Below, in pieces: positions 11,721 through 23,716 of a stretch of DNA of 64,000 nt. Source of the DNA: Rhizophagus clarus. Lineage: Eukaryota > Glomeromycota > Glomeromycetes > Glomerales > Glomeraceae. How positions within the stretch are numbered: position 1 is the first letter of the stretch; every line of letters begins with the position of its first letter. The translations under genes were made by a program, and so were the position numbers. The notes under the pieces were generated by a model. It made no database searches. It was not told the DNA's origin and saw only the letters and a program-made list of their open reading frames with translations. The DNA is taken from contig BLAL01000242.1 in NCBI GenBank assembly GCA_015698045.1, positions 67,001-131,000 on the forward strand, read 5' to 3'.

Positions 11721-13060
11721 GTTGATAAGCAATGTGTTGACGTATTGAGAAATACGTTTATTGATGGTGAAATATTCTATTCTTCAGAATTTTAGAAAAC
11801 AACAGTTATTAAGGATTGTTATCTTTGCATAAATGCACTGGAAAACAAGGCTTTTTTATACTTTATCTTTAACTGCGCGTCGGAAGAGAATATTTTTTAT
11901 GATTGCGTTATTTTATTATTAAAAACTTTAGGTAATTGTGCTAATTGTTAAGGGCCTTAATAAAGAGAAATTTAATAAATTACGGTTTTACGAGAAATTG
12001 ATCCGCCTTTTAAACTATTGTAAATATATTTCGTTAAAATCAAAAAAAAGGAAATGAAGGAATAATAACCATTCTCCTTATTTCATTGAAAGGACACTAA
12101 ATCAGGATCCAGACGAACATTTATCAATTTCCGATCAACAGACAGTTATCCCTATTTCATTGTAAATACAAGAAGTGAAAACCATTCCATCTTTGATTTA
12201 TTTAACGACCGCCTGACCTACTAGGCATTATGGTCCACAAAATGGTATTTTGCGTGTATACAGAACTTTCAGGAAAAACGTGACGAGTTACGCAAGCGAC
12301 TTCTTTTATTTCATCCGCGATTAGCTAAAACCCTATTATTAATTGTTATTTATTGTAAAGGCAATTACGGTTTTATATGAAGCCGATCGACGGCATTGTA
12401 AATCGGATTTAATCATTCACAAGGTGTAATTCAAGGGCATAATACAAAGTTGCGTAATGAAAATACAAATTTTCAGGAAAAACATGACTACGCAAGCAGC
12501 GCGGATATATTTCTTAGTCTTAGCGTACTTATCGGGTCTATTAATAGATCCGCTACCTAGACTATTCACAAATCACATGATACTACTGTATAACATACTA
12601 TGCATAATACAACACTGGATTAAATAAATTCTATCTCACTGTTCACCCTTATCCGTAGAGGGGGTGTTCAGTAGTTGATCTATATGGATACATATACAAG
12701 ATTTATTCTCACTTATGATGGTAATCACAATAATAGTAGAAACACCAAAGTAAAAATAAACCATTCTATCTCACCATTTAACCTATTATATAATTATATT
12801 CGGTCTGATCTTCTTTAAAATAGCTCTCAATATTTGGAAACTGGCCTTGACTATAATAATGCAAAGTACATCAACATAAAATTTGATCGAAAAAAAATAG
12901 ACAGAGGATACTTACGAATTTTCATCATCAACCATAGGCTCGTATCTTCCATTTTATGTAACCATCATTTCGCAATTTTGCACGCTCCGTTTTTATGATT
13001 TCGCGCAATTTCATTGCAACAAAAATCAAATATTCTTAAATATTACACCTATTTACCACT

Positions 13061-13950
13061 CTAGTCGCTAGTCGAGATGGCTTTTATATACTGTTTTATT
13101 TCTTCTGCTTGCCTATCTTGTTCTGTATCTCGATTAATCAAAGCTGAAATGGAAGCAGATTCTGGAGCTGATGGTGTCGCATCAGGACTGGACATTAAAA
13201 AGTCTTCTATTGTTCTAATTATATCATTCAAGTGCTTCTTGAAGAGGTTTCGCGCTTCTGTCGCGGACGAACTTCTTTTACCTAGAATATTGTAGCAAAT
13301 TAGGCTGTAAAGAAAAGTTCTAATGTTACATAATAATTTCAACAGATATACATACTATTGCTCATGTATTTCCTCAACGCATTTGGACGCCATTGTTCCA
13401 TTTCTGATCTGATACCATGCATTGCAGTCAACTGAATAGCAATATCATATGGGATCATATAAAAAGATCATCATCAGAAGTACCATCTTCTGGATTATGA
13501 TTTTTATCAAGAGCATGAGTTTCATGCGGAAGCAGAGTAATAATACAAGCTTCATCTGCTTGAGGTCTTGTTCACTGCCTAAAATTGCTTGCAAAGTAAT
13601 TAGTTCTATTCAAACTTCACAACTATAGCAAAAAAGCACATCTGTACCTTTCCCGATCTCTCCCCTAATCCGAAAACTCTTACCCATCACTACTGCTTTG
13701 TTGGCATGTACAAGAGGAACACCACAAGAAAATTCGATGCGAAAGATTGCATGAAGGTTGATCTTTTTGGCTTTTGGAAGGAGTGACTGGGAAGTATTTG
13801 TATATATTCTTGTACGTTTGTTTGAGTTATCCTAAAGCGTTAAAATACAAAATAATTAGCCCGCAACTTTTAGCTAAAAAAATATGCAACTATACCTTTT
13901 TATGATCCCTCTCCAGACTCCTCTTTAAAATACCAACACTAAGAGGTTCT
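13061..13950 (-). pseudogene. unrecognised multi-exon coding region, frameshifted
   Basis: Four minus-strand exons fit GT-AG introns. They are: about 13,950-13,896 (ends VGILKRSLERDHKK); 13,831-13,648 (INLHAIFRIEFSCGVPLVHA, NKAVVMGKSFRIRGEIGK); 13,578-13,356 (DEACIITLLPHETHALDKNH, IAIQLTAMHGIRSEMEQWRP); and 13,281-13,061 (KRSSSATEARNLFKKHLND, ending AISTSD then TAG). Splice phases agree at the first and last junctions. Exon 3 needs frame changes near its start and near 13,463, so the gene is broken or the sequence has errors. Composition is clearly protein-like. It lies inside the duplicated segment and may be its encoded protein. I do not recognise the family. Confidence 0.5.
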
Positions 13951-16399
13951 AATTGTTAACGAACACTCCTCATTTTTTTTTTGGTATACGTTCCGATTCC
14001 CAGTCTTTAGCAAAGTTGTTGGTCAGGTGGTCGAGTACCCTAGGAAAGAAGAATCAAATAATTACTGTAATGTTATCAAACGTGATTCTGATTTCCGTCT
14101 GATTTCGCATCCCATTGGGTTGACTAAAAAGTCTTGAATGATGGAAAACAATAAGATCTCACAAGCTACTTACTCCATAATCATATTTCGACAAAAAACA
14201 ATTTTACTGCCTTTTTATACCTATCGAAAAGACGTTGCACTTTTTCACTTCTTCCTTAGCTTTTAATAATGTTTATGGGACTTTCTAAATGAGTGTAATG
14301 AAAAACTTTTTTTTTTAAAAAAAAATAGATATCTCTGATACTACAATCAGTATACGTTCGGCTATTGTACTGTAATGGCGATGTTGAAATCATTTTTTTT
14401 TTTTTGATTTCCATTTTACTATGTATTTACGAATTTTTCACTATGCGTCACACACTGCTAATCTGTTAGTAGTAAAAGTCACCCGATCGAACGCGGTTTA
14501 AGACACCCCACTTTAAATTTCTCGAATCTCTGATTGCTCTCTTTTCGCGTTCTTTAACAATTCTCAAATACCGCGTATTTCTTATTTGTAATTCATACTT
14601 GTCGAAGTTACTATTAACCTTCGCGGGTGTTCAAGCAAATAAAACGCACTTTCTATTCAGGTTGGCCCAAAATGACGTCCCATTCCGATTCTATAGAAAC
14701 ATTTCTACTTGCAATGTGGAGTGTGCATAAAAACAACAGAATGATATTTCTCAATTAAAAGGTATAAAAGTACTAAGTACATTCTGATGCTTTAGTTAAA
14801 TTGTATATTAATTTCTTGGAGAGCATTTGTGTAAACACACTCAGCAGATACCATAAGTGTAGATTCAAGAAATTGGTTTTACCTACTACTTTAAAAATGA
14901 TCGCATTGACTTTATTTCTTTCGTGTTTAGTGTCTAATTTGCGATGGTTCACGTCGATTTGAATCCTTTGATAAACTAGAAGATATCTAATTTTTATCCA
15001 GTAGATTGATTATACGGGCACAAATAATATGACGAAACAGGAAAAAGGTACTCTTTCCAAGACGATACTGCTTTCTATCTCATAAAAAAACTGTTATTTC
15101 TTATTGAAACAAGAATTCTGATTATATCGAATTATCTAAGGCGTGCTTTATCTTATCTCTTTAAGGTGCGGTTGAAGATGAAGATTATTCAATATGTAAA
15201 GCACTTTCTAAATGTTGTGATCGGGAATTTATCAAAAGACCATATGAACTATATGGAGATTTTGATCTTTATCTCTATTTCCTAGTTAAAAATTTTTTTA
15301 CATACTAATTAATATATGAGAAAAGAACATACATACAATAAATAATACAAACATTAATTATCTTTATTATCAAGATTATTTACGCTTAGTGAAAAATTTA
15401 ATAAATTAATAATTGATAATGTTAATGCATTTTTCGAATCCTCGCTTGCATTCTGGTGACATCGCTAACTATGTCCAAACATTCAAGAGCGATATTCTCT
15501 CAACCTTATTACCCTTATGTGATCTATTATTTCGGGTTAGTTTGTAGTAACCCATCTCGAGTGTTAATCCGCCCAAGTATAGAGCTTTTCCTCGATTCTA
15601 TTCCACAGTTTGTGACAGTATTAAAGATCTACTGGAACAATGATCATTTTCAGGTTGTCCTTCATTATATTCCGATAGAAGGCGAATGTTCTATTGGTTC
15701 TATTGCGATAAAGTATCACAAAGATCATCGGTAGCATCGCGAATTCCTTCGTTAAAGTACATAGTCTTTGTGCTACTGTAGTATATTTAGAAATATTAGA
15801 GTCGTGTAAAATATTCATGCCGGACTAAGAAATACTCACTTATTTTGACTATCATTATATTGTATGCATTCTTAACTTCTTTATTCCAGAAATCTTTTGG
15901 AATTTTGATGACAAGTTGTCCTTTTTCATTCAAACAATAGCTATTATTTTCTTTTTTTTCTACATTCATCAATATTTTCGAGAATTTTTGACATTTCTGA
16001 AACGGAATGAGCTATGACAACGAAGGAAGAGAAATAGGAGAAAAGAGAAACCTTTGCAATTAACCTTGCATGGTTATCCTTTAATAACCCTACGATTACA
16101 ATTACCCAAAACTCTCTTTACAACGTTTGATATTTCACGAAGCCTTTACCCAAGGCCTTACTTGAAGAATAAAGCAAGGAAATGTTAATCTCTGGCTGGG
16201 AGTCATGATACTAAACTGATCCATTCAAATCGGCAAAAATATGTGAACTGAGTTAAATTGAGTTACTATAGCGTGTAAAAAGTAAAGGTTATACTATGAT
16301 ACATGACGAAATTTCTATCCTAATGGTTGCAGACTATTACTATACATTCTTATTTTTTAACAATAATTAGCTTTTTTTTCTATCAGGCTCTTCTTCTAT

Positions 16400-17004
16400 A
16401 GAGGTAATCAAAAATCATCTCGTTTTCGTTTTCTCTTGTTCAACTTTCTAGTTGTTCAATATTTTGGGCGATGCCTTCAGGGATTGAGGGATACTATATC
16501 TCCTGCGACGCAAATAAGGTTCTCGTCTTCCTGGAATGAAAATATGGTATTAGCATATCTTTGAAGCTGTCAGAAACTTGATTGAATAAAATTCACAGAA
16601 AAAAAATTCTCATACCTTGGTCGTCCAGAATTTCCACAACCAATTATTTTGTAATTTAAATCTCATGCTGAATTCCTTTCTCGTGAGGTCTCTCACGATA
16701 CGGAAGGATGTATAGAGTATAGTAAAAATATTCATTACGCATGGATTCCAAGCCATCTACAATCGATGACCCGTAATACTTCATCTTGAACAAAAAAATT
16801 TTCCATATAATGCTCAAAGTATTTATTGGAGTCTTGAATTTTGTTGAGTTTGTAGGGAAAAATTAGGATGGTGTCTGTACTGTTGGAATCAATACCATAT
16901 CTCGCTAACACTTTCAAAACTGCAGTACGTTGAAAAGGCCCTTCTTTTTTCTCTTTACATTCCTTAGTGAAGTCCGCAGAATTTGACGCAGGACCACCTA
17001 ACAT
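16400..17004 (-). pseudogene. unrecognised coding region, two exons, degraded
   Basis: An ATG at 17004 opens a frame of 89 residues (MLGGPASNSADFTKECKEKK, later NKYFEHYMENFFVQDEVLRV) that stops at 16735. Coding-like sequence continues in another frame, then a GTATGA donor at about 16,615 and a TTCCAG acceptor at about 16,530 lead into GAAGACGAGAACCTTATTTG. The same structure, with different damage, is present at 29,991-30,576, and the intron aligns between the two. Conservation of the reading frame in pieces shows the ancestor was a real gene. Function and family are not recognised. Confidence 0.5.
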
Positions 17005-17283
17005 TCCATGTTAACCACGGTTAACTTGAGAAAGGTAAGGCCATTAACCTCTTGTGTTTCTAAAATTTCAAGAGTCACCCTTTTTTTCCCACGCAAAAAT
17101 TTGAAAAGTTTTTCTGTATCATTTCTTCATCCAGTATGAAAGTCTTATTTTCAGGTGTAGTAGAAGTAGAAGTAGAAGCAGGAGCGCCTAACATAACGCT
17201 TTTATAGGATTATTAACTCGGATAAAAAGATGTGCTACGTTCTGGAAGTGGAAAAGAATTTCTGAAACGAAGCGAGCGTTAAT

Positions 17284-17487
17284 ATGTATGATTTATGTCG
17301 CACAGACATGTCAGATGATTTCATTTTGCATGTGACTTTTAACAAAGAAACACAATGCGTAGATGCTATAATAAATTTAAACGTTGCCGAAGCAACTGAT
17401 ACAAAAAAAATTGCGAATTACATCACTGCTGTTACCACTTACCAACTAGAAATTTTAACTACGATAACATCTTCATTAGCTCATTAG
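17284..17487 (+). CDS. hypothetical 67-residue protein or exon
   Basis: An ATG-initiated frame (MYDLCRTDMSDDFILHVTFN, later AEATDTKKIANYITAVTTYQ) ends in TAG after LAH. Composition is ordinary and not low-complexity. No splice partner was found upstream. It sits just to the right of the 5.3-kb segment. No domain is recognised. Confidence 0.3.
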   Translation: MYDLCRTDMSDDFILHVTFNKETQCVDAIINLNVAEATDTKKIANYITAVTTYQLEILTTITSSLAH

Positions 17488-17769
17488 ACGTCTCATTAAA
17501 ATAGAAAAAAATCCTAGTTTCTGTTCTTATAAGTTTCTCTTCAGGAGAAATTTGACGAAGGACATCATTATGATTTATTGATCAATTTCCTTCTTACTTC
17601 ATTTTAGAGATATTTTTATCCTTAGAAACCTCAATCGCGAAAATTAGTTATTTGACTGTTATTTGCTTATTAGATAGAATTCGGCCTAAATTCAACCAAA
17701 ATTAACTTTAATATGATACGCGACGCAACGTTCGATAATTACCAGTTACAGTACTAATTGGAGGTTATG

Positions 17770-18000
17770 CTTTTTTTAGACTTTGAATGAACCTTTTCCT
17801 TCTTACGTCCTTTCTTTTTCCCTTTTCCCTCCCTTTTCTTTGCACCTTCTCTTTTCTTTGTCTCTTTTCTTTCATATTCCTTTTCCTTCATGTCTTACTT
17901 TCAACAAATGCTAGGAGAACGGTTCGTTCTGTTTTTCTTTTTGTTGCTTTGAGCCTTGGGTGAGGGATTTTAGAAAGTGAAGAAAACATTTTTCAGATTT
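17770..18000. repeat. long polypyrimidine tract
   Basis: From about 17,785 to 17,905 the plus strand is almost pure C/T (CTTTCTTTTTCCCTTTTCCC and similar). A second C/T run lies at about 18,205-18,292. This is a simple-sequence region with strong strand asymmetry at the left of the intron-like array. Confidence 0.7.
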
Positions 18001-19000
18001 TTTTTTTTTTTGATTGTTCGTTTTTTCTTCTTTTTTTAGACGTTTTTTGAATATTTGTATATGTGATATGGTAAAGAAAAATATATATTATCTTTTTTAA
18101 TTTTTACATTTTAACGAACATTAATAATTGTCCGTGTTTTTTCTTTTTCTAGGCATTTTTTTTTTGTTTAAAATTCCTATTTACTCAATGAAGAATAACT
18201 GATTATGGATCTTCCCTTCACTCTTTCCCTTTCTCCTCTTGCCCTCTCCTGTTTACCCGTCTTTCTCTTTCCTTATTCCTTCCTCTTCTCTAAAAATTTT
18301 AACGAAACGTTTAGTGTTTTGGTATTTTTTTTTAGACGGTAAGCCATTTAAGATTTCTCATCATCATTTCGATTTCTTCATTTTTTAGACGACTTGCCAC
18401 TCTTCTGGTCTGGCCGTCTGGGCGCGTTAAATTAGGTGGACTATTTGTTTTAATATTATCTGTTTAAACGAAACGAACGAACGTTTCAATTTGCTTTTTT
18501 TTTTAGATAGACGGGTCACTAGAGGCGTGGAATTTTGACGGGTTAGTTTATTCCTTTCGAAAATTTTGGCAGAATGTTTTCTTTGAATATTATTTTGAAA
18601 CATTTATTAATGTTTCTATTTTGTCTTTTTTAGATAATTTCCTCGAATATCTATAAATGTGGACTTCGGTAAGTATTTAATATTAACGAATTATCCCTTT
18701 AACGAAACGATTATTGACGTTTCGATTTTTTCTTTGTAGCTTTGTTACGGAATTTCTGGTCTTTTTGGTTTCTGAACTTCAGATTGTGAACTTGTGATAA
18801 GTGCTTCATCTTTTTTAATTTACCTTTTTTTTTTATTTTAAATAACACAATATTTACTAACTTTTCCTTCGTTTTTTTCTTTTGTAATTACGATTTTAGG
18901 CGGCTTTTTGAATGATTAGTTTTTTCTTAATATTTTAATGAATTTAATGAAACATTTAACTAATGCTTTGTTTTTCTTTTTCTTTTATAGGAAATTCAAA
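18001..19000 (+). repeat. array of intron-like units with shared near-palindrome (array 1)
   Basis: At intervals of roughly 50-130 bp the sequence shows a T-rich run ending in TAG, at about 18,037, 18,149, 18,333, 18,386, 18,503, 18,631, 18,737, 18,896 and 18,988. Several are preceded 15-40 bp upstream by a related motif such as AACGAAACGATTATTGACGT (18,701), GAAACATTTATTAATGTTTC (18,597) or AACGAAACGAACGAACGTTT. Some TAGs are followed within 3-40 bases by GTAAG (18,338 and 18,669). The pattern is that of repeated intron 3' ends with branch-site-like TNAC and very short exons, but the putative exons give no protein. Array 2 at 60,745-61,990 has the same organisation. Confidence 0.6.
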
Positions 19001-20134
19001 CTTTTAAGAAACATTATAAGGGATCAAATGAAAATATAATATGTTTTACATACATTAATAAAATAACTAAATAATAAATATTAAATTAAATATTATATAA
19101 TATTATTTAAATTAAAATGATGTATATTGTGATGCACAGTCAATGAGAATCTCGATTTCTCGATTTGATGAACATTGCATTGATGTAATATCGGTATTGC
19201 ATCGAAGAATCCGATGTTCAACATACTTTTATGATGAAAATTTGGAAGCTGATGCACATTTGACGAACATTTTTCCCGTGACTAGCCAATGACATTTCAT
19301 TCCGTCTGAAAAAAGATATTTATATTATAAGGAATATCCAAACCTGCGCTTTGATATGGTTTGCTCGAAACAACAAGTTCGTTGAAATCGGTTAACTAAA
19401 GTCATTTTAAACCAAAAAACAAAGTTCCAAGTATATCGTACCGTAGTTTACGGTGACATCTAACAACAAAAAATCAAAACCCTCACGGTTTTAAACGCTT
19501 GTATCATTTACCTCTGAAATCCCCTTATTTAAACGAATATACTCTTGTTCCAATTGCTCCATCTGCCCTATAAAAAAAAATATGTTCTGTTTTGGCTAAA
19601 AATTATCCGCCTATATTGGTGCTTAAGTTGAAAGTGAAAAAATAAAAATTTGAAAATTAGTATTATTATGTAAAATATGATTTGCTCCATAAGTATTAAA
19701 CCCACACTCTTGAAAATTGAGATCTTGCTGAACAACTTTACTTAAGTACAAAAGGGCGATTTCATTTAACTAAAGTGGAAATTACGATCTGAAGTTAGAA
19801 AATAGGAAAATAGAAATTCGAAAATTAATACTGCTATGAAAAATGTGATTTGTTAAAAATTGAGGTACAAATAATTTCAATCTCACTGAAAATTTAAATT
19901 TAAACTCATACTGATTTTATTATGTATAGAAGGGTAATAAATAATATGTTATAAGTGATCAAAAAACTTAAAATCTAAATATAATAGGTATTTCTTTTAA
20001 ACTAAAAGTAATCTCGATTTGTAATACACAATAAGTCAAGAAATAATTCGTACTATTTTTATAAAAAAACTAAGTTTATCATTTGTTGTTTCTTTTAACT
20101 TGACCTTTAAAACCATTACTTCCAAAGGAAAGGA
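19001..20134. other. intergenic, downstream of kinase gene A
   Basis: AT-rich sequence with a small CGATTTCTCGATTTGATGAA phrase near 19,152 and no coding exon. It includes the 3' flank of gene A. Confidence 0.5.
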
Positions 20135-23100
20135 TTACAAGCTATAATGTGAAATAAAAATAAGACATAAGTAAAAGTAAAATACTAAAAGCAGGCGAAT
20201 AGAAAAATGTGACTTACTTTGTAAAATCAGTAATCGGTACTGTATTATTATTAATATTATCATCACATCTTGGAAGATTTTCTGCTGTATAAGGGTTAAG
20301 TAATCGAGATATATAAATGGCTTGTGTATGAGTAGTTGATTGGTTATTTTTAACTGACAAAAGACTTTTTTTTCTACATTCTTGTGTATCATTAAATTGC
20401 TTTTCAATTTCATAATGTTGTTTTTTCTTTTCCTTGAAATTTTGGTCTAATGAATGGTAAAACAAATCAATTGATTCTTTTATTTCACTACAATTTGGTC
20501 TATTGTCTGGATTTGAATCCCAACACCTTTTCATTAAGTCAATATAAATCTTTGGTGCAATTTGCTCATTTATTTCAGGTCTAATTCCCTTACATATTTG
20601 TAATGCTAAAACTTTATCATGAGCACAATCAGCAAAAGGTTGCTTTCCAGTTGCTATAACATACATAATCATACCAAAACTATATATATCTGCTACTTGT
20701 TTATAAGGTTTTCCATTTAATACTTCAGGAGCTACGTAGGGCATAACTCCATAAATACTCGTTTCATTAATATCATCGATTTTTTTACATAATCCCATAT
20801 CAGAAATACATGCATTATCATGAACTTCATATTTATCCTTAATTAATTTTGTAATTTTTGTAAATAGTATATTTCCTATATGAAAGTCACGATGAACCAT
20901 TTCTTTTTGATGAATTTCATTGAGACCATCAAAAATATTATTCAATACTTTTAATCCACTGAACCAATCAAAACTTTTATAATTTTTTTCTAAATAATCA
21001 TTGAAATTTCCACCTTCTGCATATTCAAATACTATAATATAATCTTTTGTATCTGGATTTTGAGATATTCCATATATCTTAATAATATTATCTATTTTTT
21101 GATTTGGGTATACTTTAACCTATTAAATAATATATATATCATATTAATTTATATGTATAAAATATTTCATTTAAAATTATGAATAAATATTATACCTCAT
21201 TTATAAATTTATCAGGAAAATTTTGTGAATCGTTTAAACATTTTAGAGCAACTCTTATATTTGATTTTCTTTTCCATTTGTTATTATGTTCATCATAAGT
21301 AAATAAACCATCTTTCCACATTGCTGAATATACAATAGAAAACCCACCTTTACCTACTTTTTTAATATCAACAAACTGATCATATGGTATCCATTCAAAT
21401 ATTATATAAAGTTTACTGAAGTTATAATTAATATTTGATCTCATTTCTCGAATCAAATTTTGAATTTTGTTATTTTCATGACTTGTATGACATAATGCAC
21501 ATATTTTATTATCCATTTCGAGCCGATTATTGCATCTTTTACCACAGTTTTGACAATAATATTTAGGTTGCAGAACAAGAATTAAATCCTTTGTATCTGG
21601 ATCTTGAGATAACCCATAACTTTCCTTAATTGAATTTGCAATCTGATAAAATTATAAAATATCATTACATTAATATATAATTATTATTAATAATTTAAAC
21701 GAAACTTTTTAAAGGATTTCATACCTTATTTAAAATCATGTGATTGATATTTTGTGAATCATATAGATGTTTTAATAAAACTTCTTCATTCAACTTTCTT
21801 TTATATTTTCTCTCTAGTTTACTATAGCATGACGGACCGACCTTCCATATTGCTGTAACGAAATCACTTTTTACTGTTTCTTTAATATTGATAAACTCAT
21901 TATGTGGTATCCATTCAAATATCGTATCATTATGATTTTTAATATATAATTGCAACTTTTGAATTAAACAATCAATTTTCTCATTTCCACTAGTCCAGTT
22001 TGGAAACGTATCTTTTAAACGATTCAATTGACATGGTCTACACCATGTATTCTGTATACTTTTATCACATTTTTCACAATAATAGTCAAAATACGCATTA
22101 TAAAAAACTAACATATAAACTTTTGTGTTTTGATTCTGAGATATTCCATAGCTTCCACTTTTTAAGTATGATTCAACCTATTAAAATTCAAAAAAATTAA
22201 TAATATAAAATACCCAACTTCAGTTAAATTCATAAGAAATTTAAAATACCTCATCTAAAAATTCATCAGTAATATTTTGTGAATTATACAAATATTTTAA
22301 ACAAACGTTTTTATATGATTCTCTCATCAATCTCTTTTCTTTTGTATTGTAAAATAATGGTCCATCCTTTAATAGTGCTGTAGCAAATCCATTTTCTCTA
22401 TCTATCTCATTAATTTTAATAAATTTGTCATATGGTATCCATTCAAATATTTTATCATAAAACTTGTTAATTTTTAATTGCTTTTCTTTAATAAAATTAT
22501 CAAGTTTCACATTTCTACTAGTCCAATTTGTAAAATTACCTTTTAAATAACTTATTTGGCATGGCTCACACCATTTATTATCTCTATTTTCGTACTTATT
22601 ATCACAATTTATACAATACTCATCTAAATACTTATCATTAAAAACTAAAGTATAAACTTTTGTGTCTGGATTTTTGGATATTCCGTAATAACAATCAGAC
22701 TTATTATTTGATAAATATGATTCAATCTACAAAATTATAAATAAATTAACCAATATAATAACAATAATTAATTAAATTAATAAGGAAGTTTAATACCTTA
22801 TTTATAAATTCGTCGGTAATATTTTGCAAGGCATCAAAAAATCTTAACGTAACTCTTTTGCGCGATGTTCTTATCCATTCACCCCTATCATAACTTAATG
22901 GACCATCTTTCCATATTGCCGTAATCAAACAATTATCTCCCGTTTCTTTAATATAAATAAACTCATTGTTTGGTATCCACTCGAATACTTCTTTACCTCC
23001 TTTATATTTTAACTGTTTTTCTTGAATGAAGCTATCAATTTTCTCATTTCCACTAATCCTGTTCGTAAAATTAATTCTTAGATGGTTCATTTGACATGTT

Positions 23101-23716
23101 ACACAATATTTACTATATTCGTTTTCATATTTATTACCACATTTTTCACAAAAATAATTAGAATATTTCTCACTAAAAACTAAAATACAAACTTTTGTTT
23201 CTGGATTTTGGGATATTCCATAATAATACCATTCACAATCTTTATAAGATGTATTATTTGGCAAATATGATTCAATCTACAATATTATAAACAAATTAAC
23301 ACATATAATAACAATATTTAATCAATTAGATTAATAAAGAAATTTAATACCTTATTTATGAATTCGTCAGTAATATTTTGAGAATCATTTAAGAATCGTA
23401 ATATAACTCTTTTATATGATTCTCTTATCCATGCATTATCATCACTATCGTCGTCATAATACGATAGACCTTTATTATTACTACCGTTATAATAATACAA
23501 TGGACCTTCATTCCATACTGCTGTAGTTAAACAATTATCTACTGCTTCTTTGGTAATAATAAGCTTATTAAATGGTATCCATTCAAATACTGTGTCATTT
23601 CCATCGTATTCTAATTGCTTATTTTTAATGAAATTATCAATTATTTCATTCTCACTAGTCCAATTTTCTACAATAATTTTCTTTCCCGTAACAAAATCCG
23701 TAAAGTCTAATTCCAT
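20135..23716 (-). CDS. kinase gene A: tandem N-lobe-repeat tyrosine-kinase-like protein
   Basis: Predicted exons on the minus strand are 23716-23351, 23276-22797, 22726-22250, 22177-21725, 21642-21196, 21119-20218 and 20141-20135. They sum to 3132 nt, giving 1043 residues. Exons 1-4 each hold one degenerate unit: EWIPxNxF, an altered glycine loop, AIWKDGPL and a VxL(K/R) strand. Units 2-4 are preceded by GISxNPxTK, a CxxC...CxxC ribbon and WTSGNE. Exon 5 keeps GKGGFSIVYSAMW (about 690-702), VALK (Lys726) and a variant ribbon (Cys622/625/640/643). Exon 6 supplies the rest of the kinase: HRDFHIGN (Asp819), DMG (Asp848) and APE (871-873). The first five introns are phase 0. The 7-nt last exon is inferred; without it a TAA at 20216-20214 ends the protein one residue earlier. 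The catalytic core looks active; substrate and pathway are unknown. Confidence 0.85.

Larger units (their letters stand above)
11717..17045. mobile_element. 5.3-kb duplicated segment, putative transposable element
   Basis: The first ~380 bp (11,721-12,100) and the last ~850 bp (about 16,190-17,045) recur, in the same order and orientation, next to each other at 29,464-30,633. The roughly 4 kb in between is missing there. That pattern is typical of an autonomous element and an internally deleted derivative. Minus-strand coding exons occupy 13,061-13,950 and 16,400-17,004. I see no clear terminal inverted repeats or LTRs, so the class is unknown; a segmental duplication followed by deletion would also fit. 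Between 14,000 and 16,400 there is only fragmentary coding, for example overlapping open frames near 15,456-15,818 on both strands. Confidence 0.5.

Noticed and set aside
22241..22510. Gene start at GTG (MKLDNF) inside kinase gene A
   Set aside because: The frame is open upstream to the acceptor at 22,727 and includes the conserved ribbon and linker, so this is the middle of an exon, not a start.
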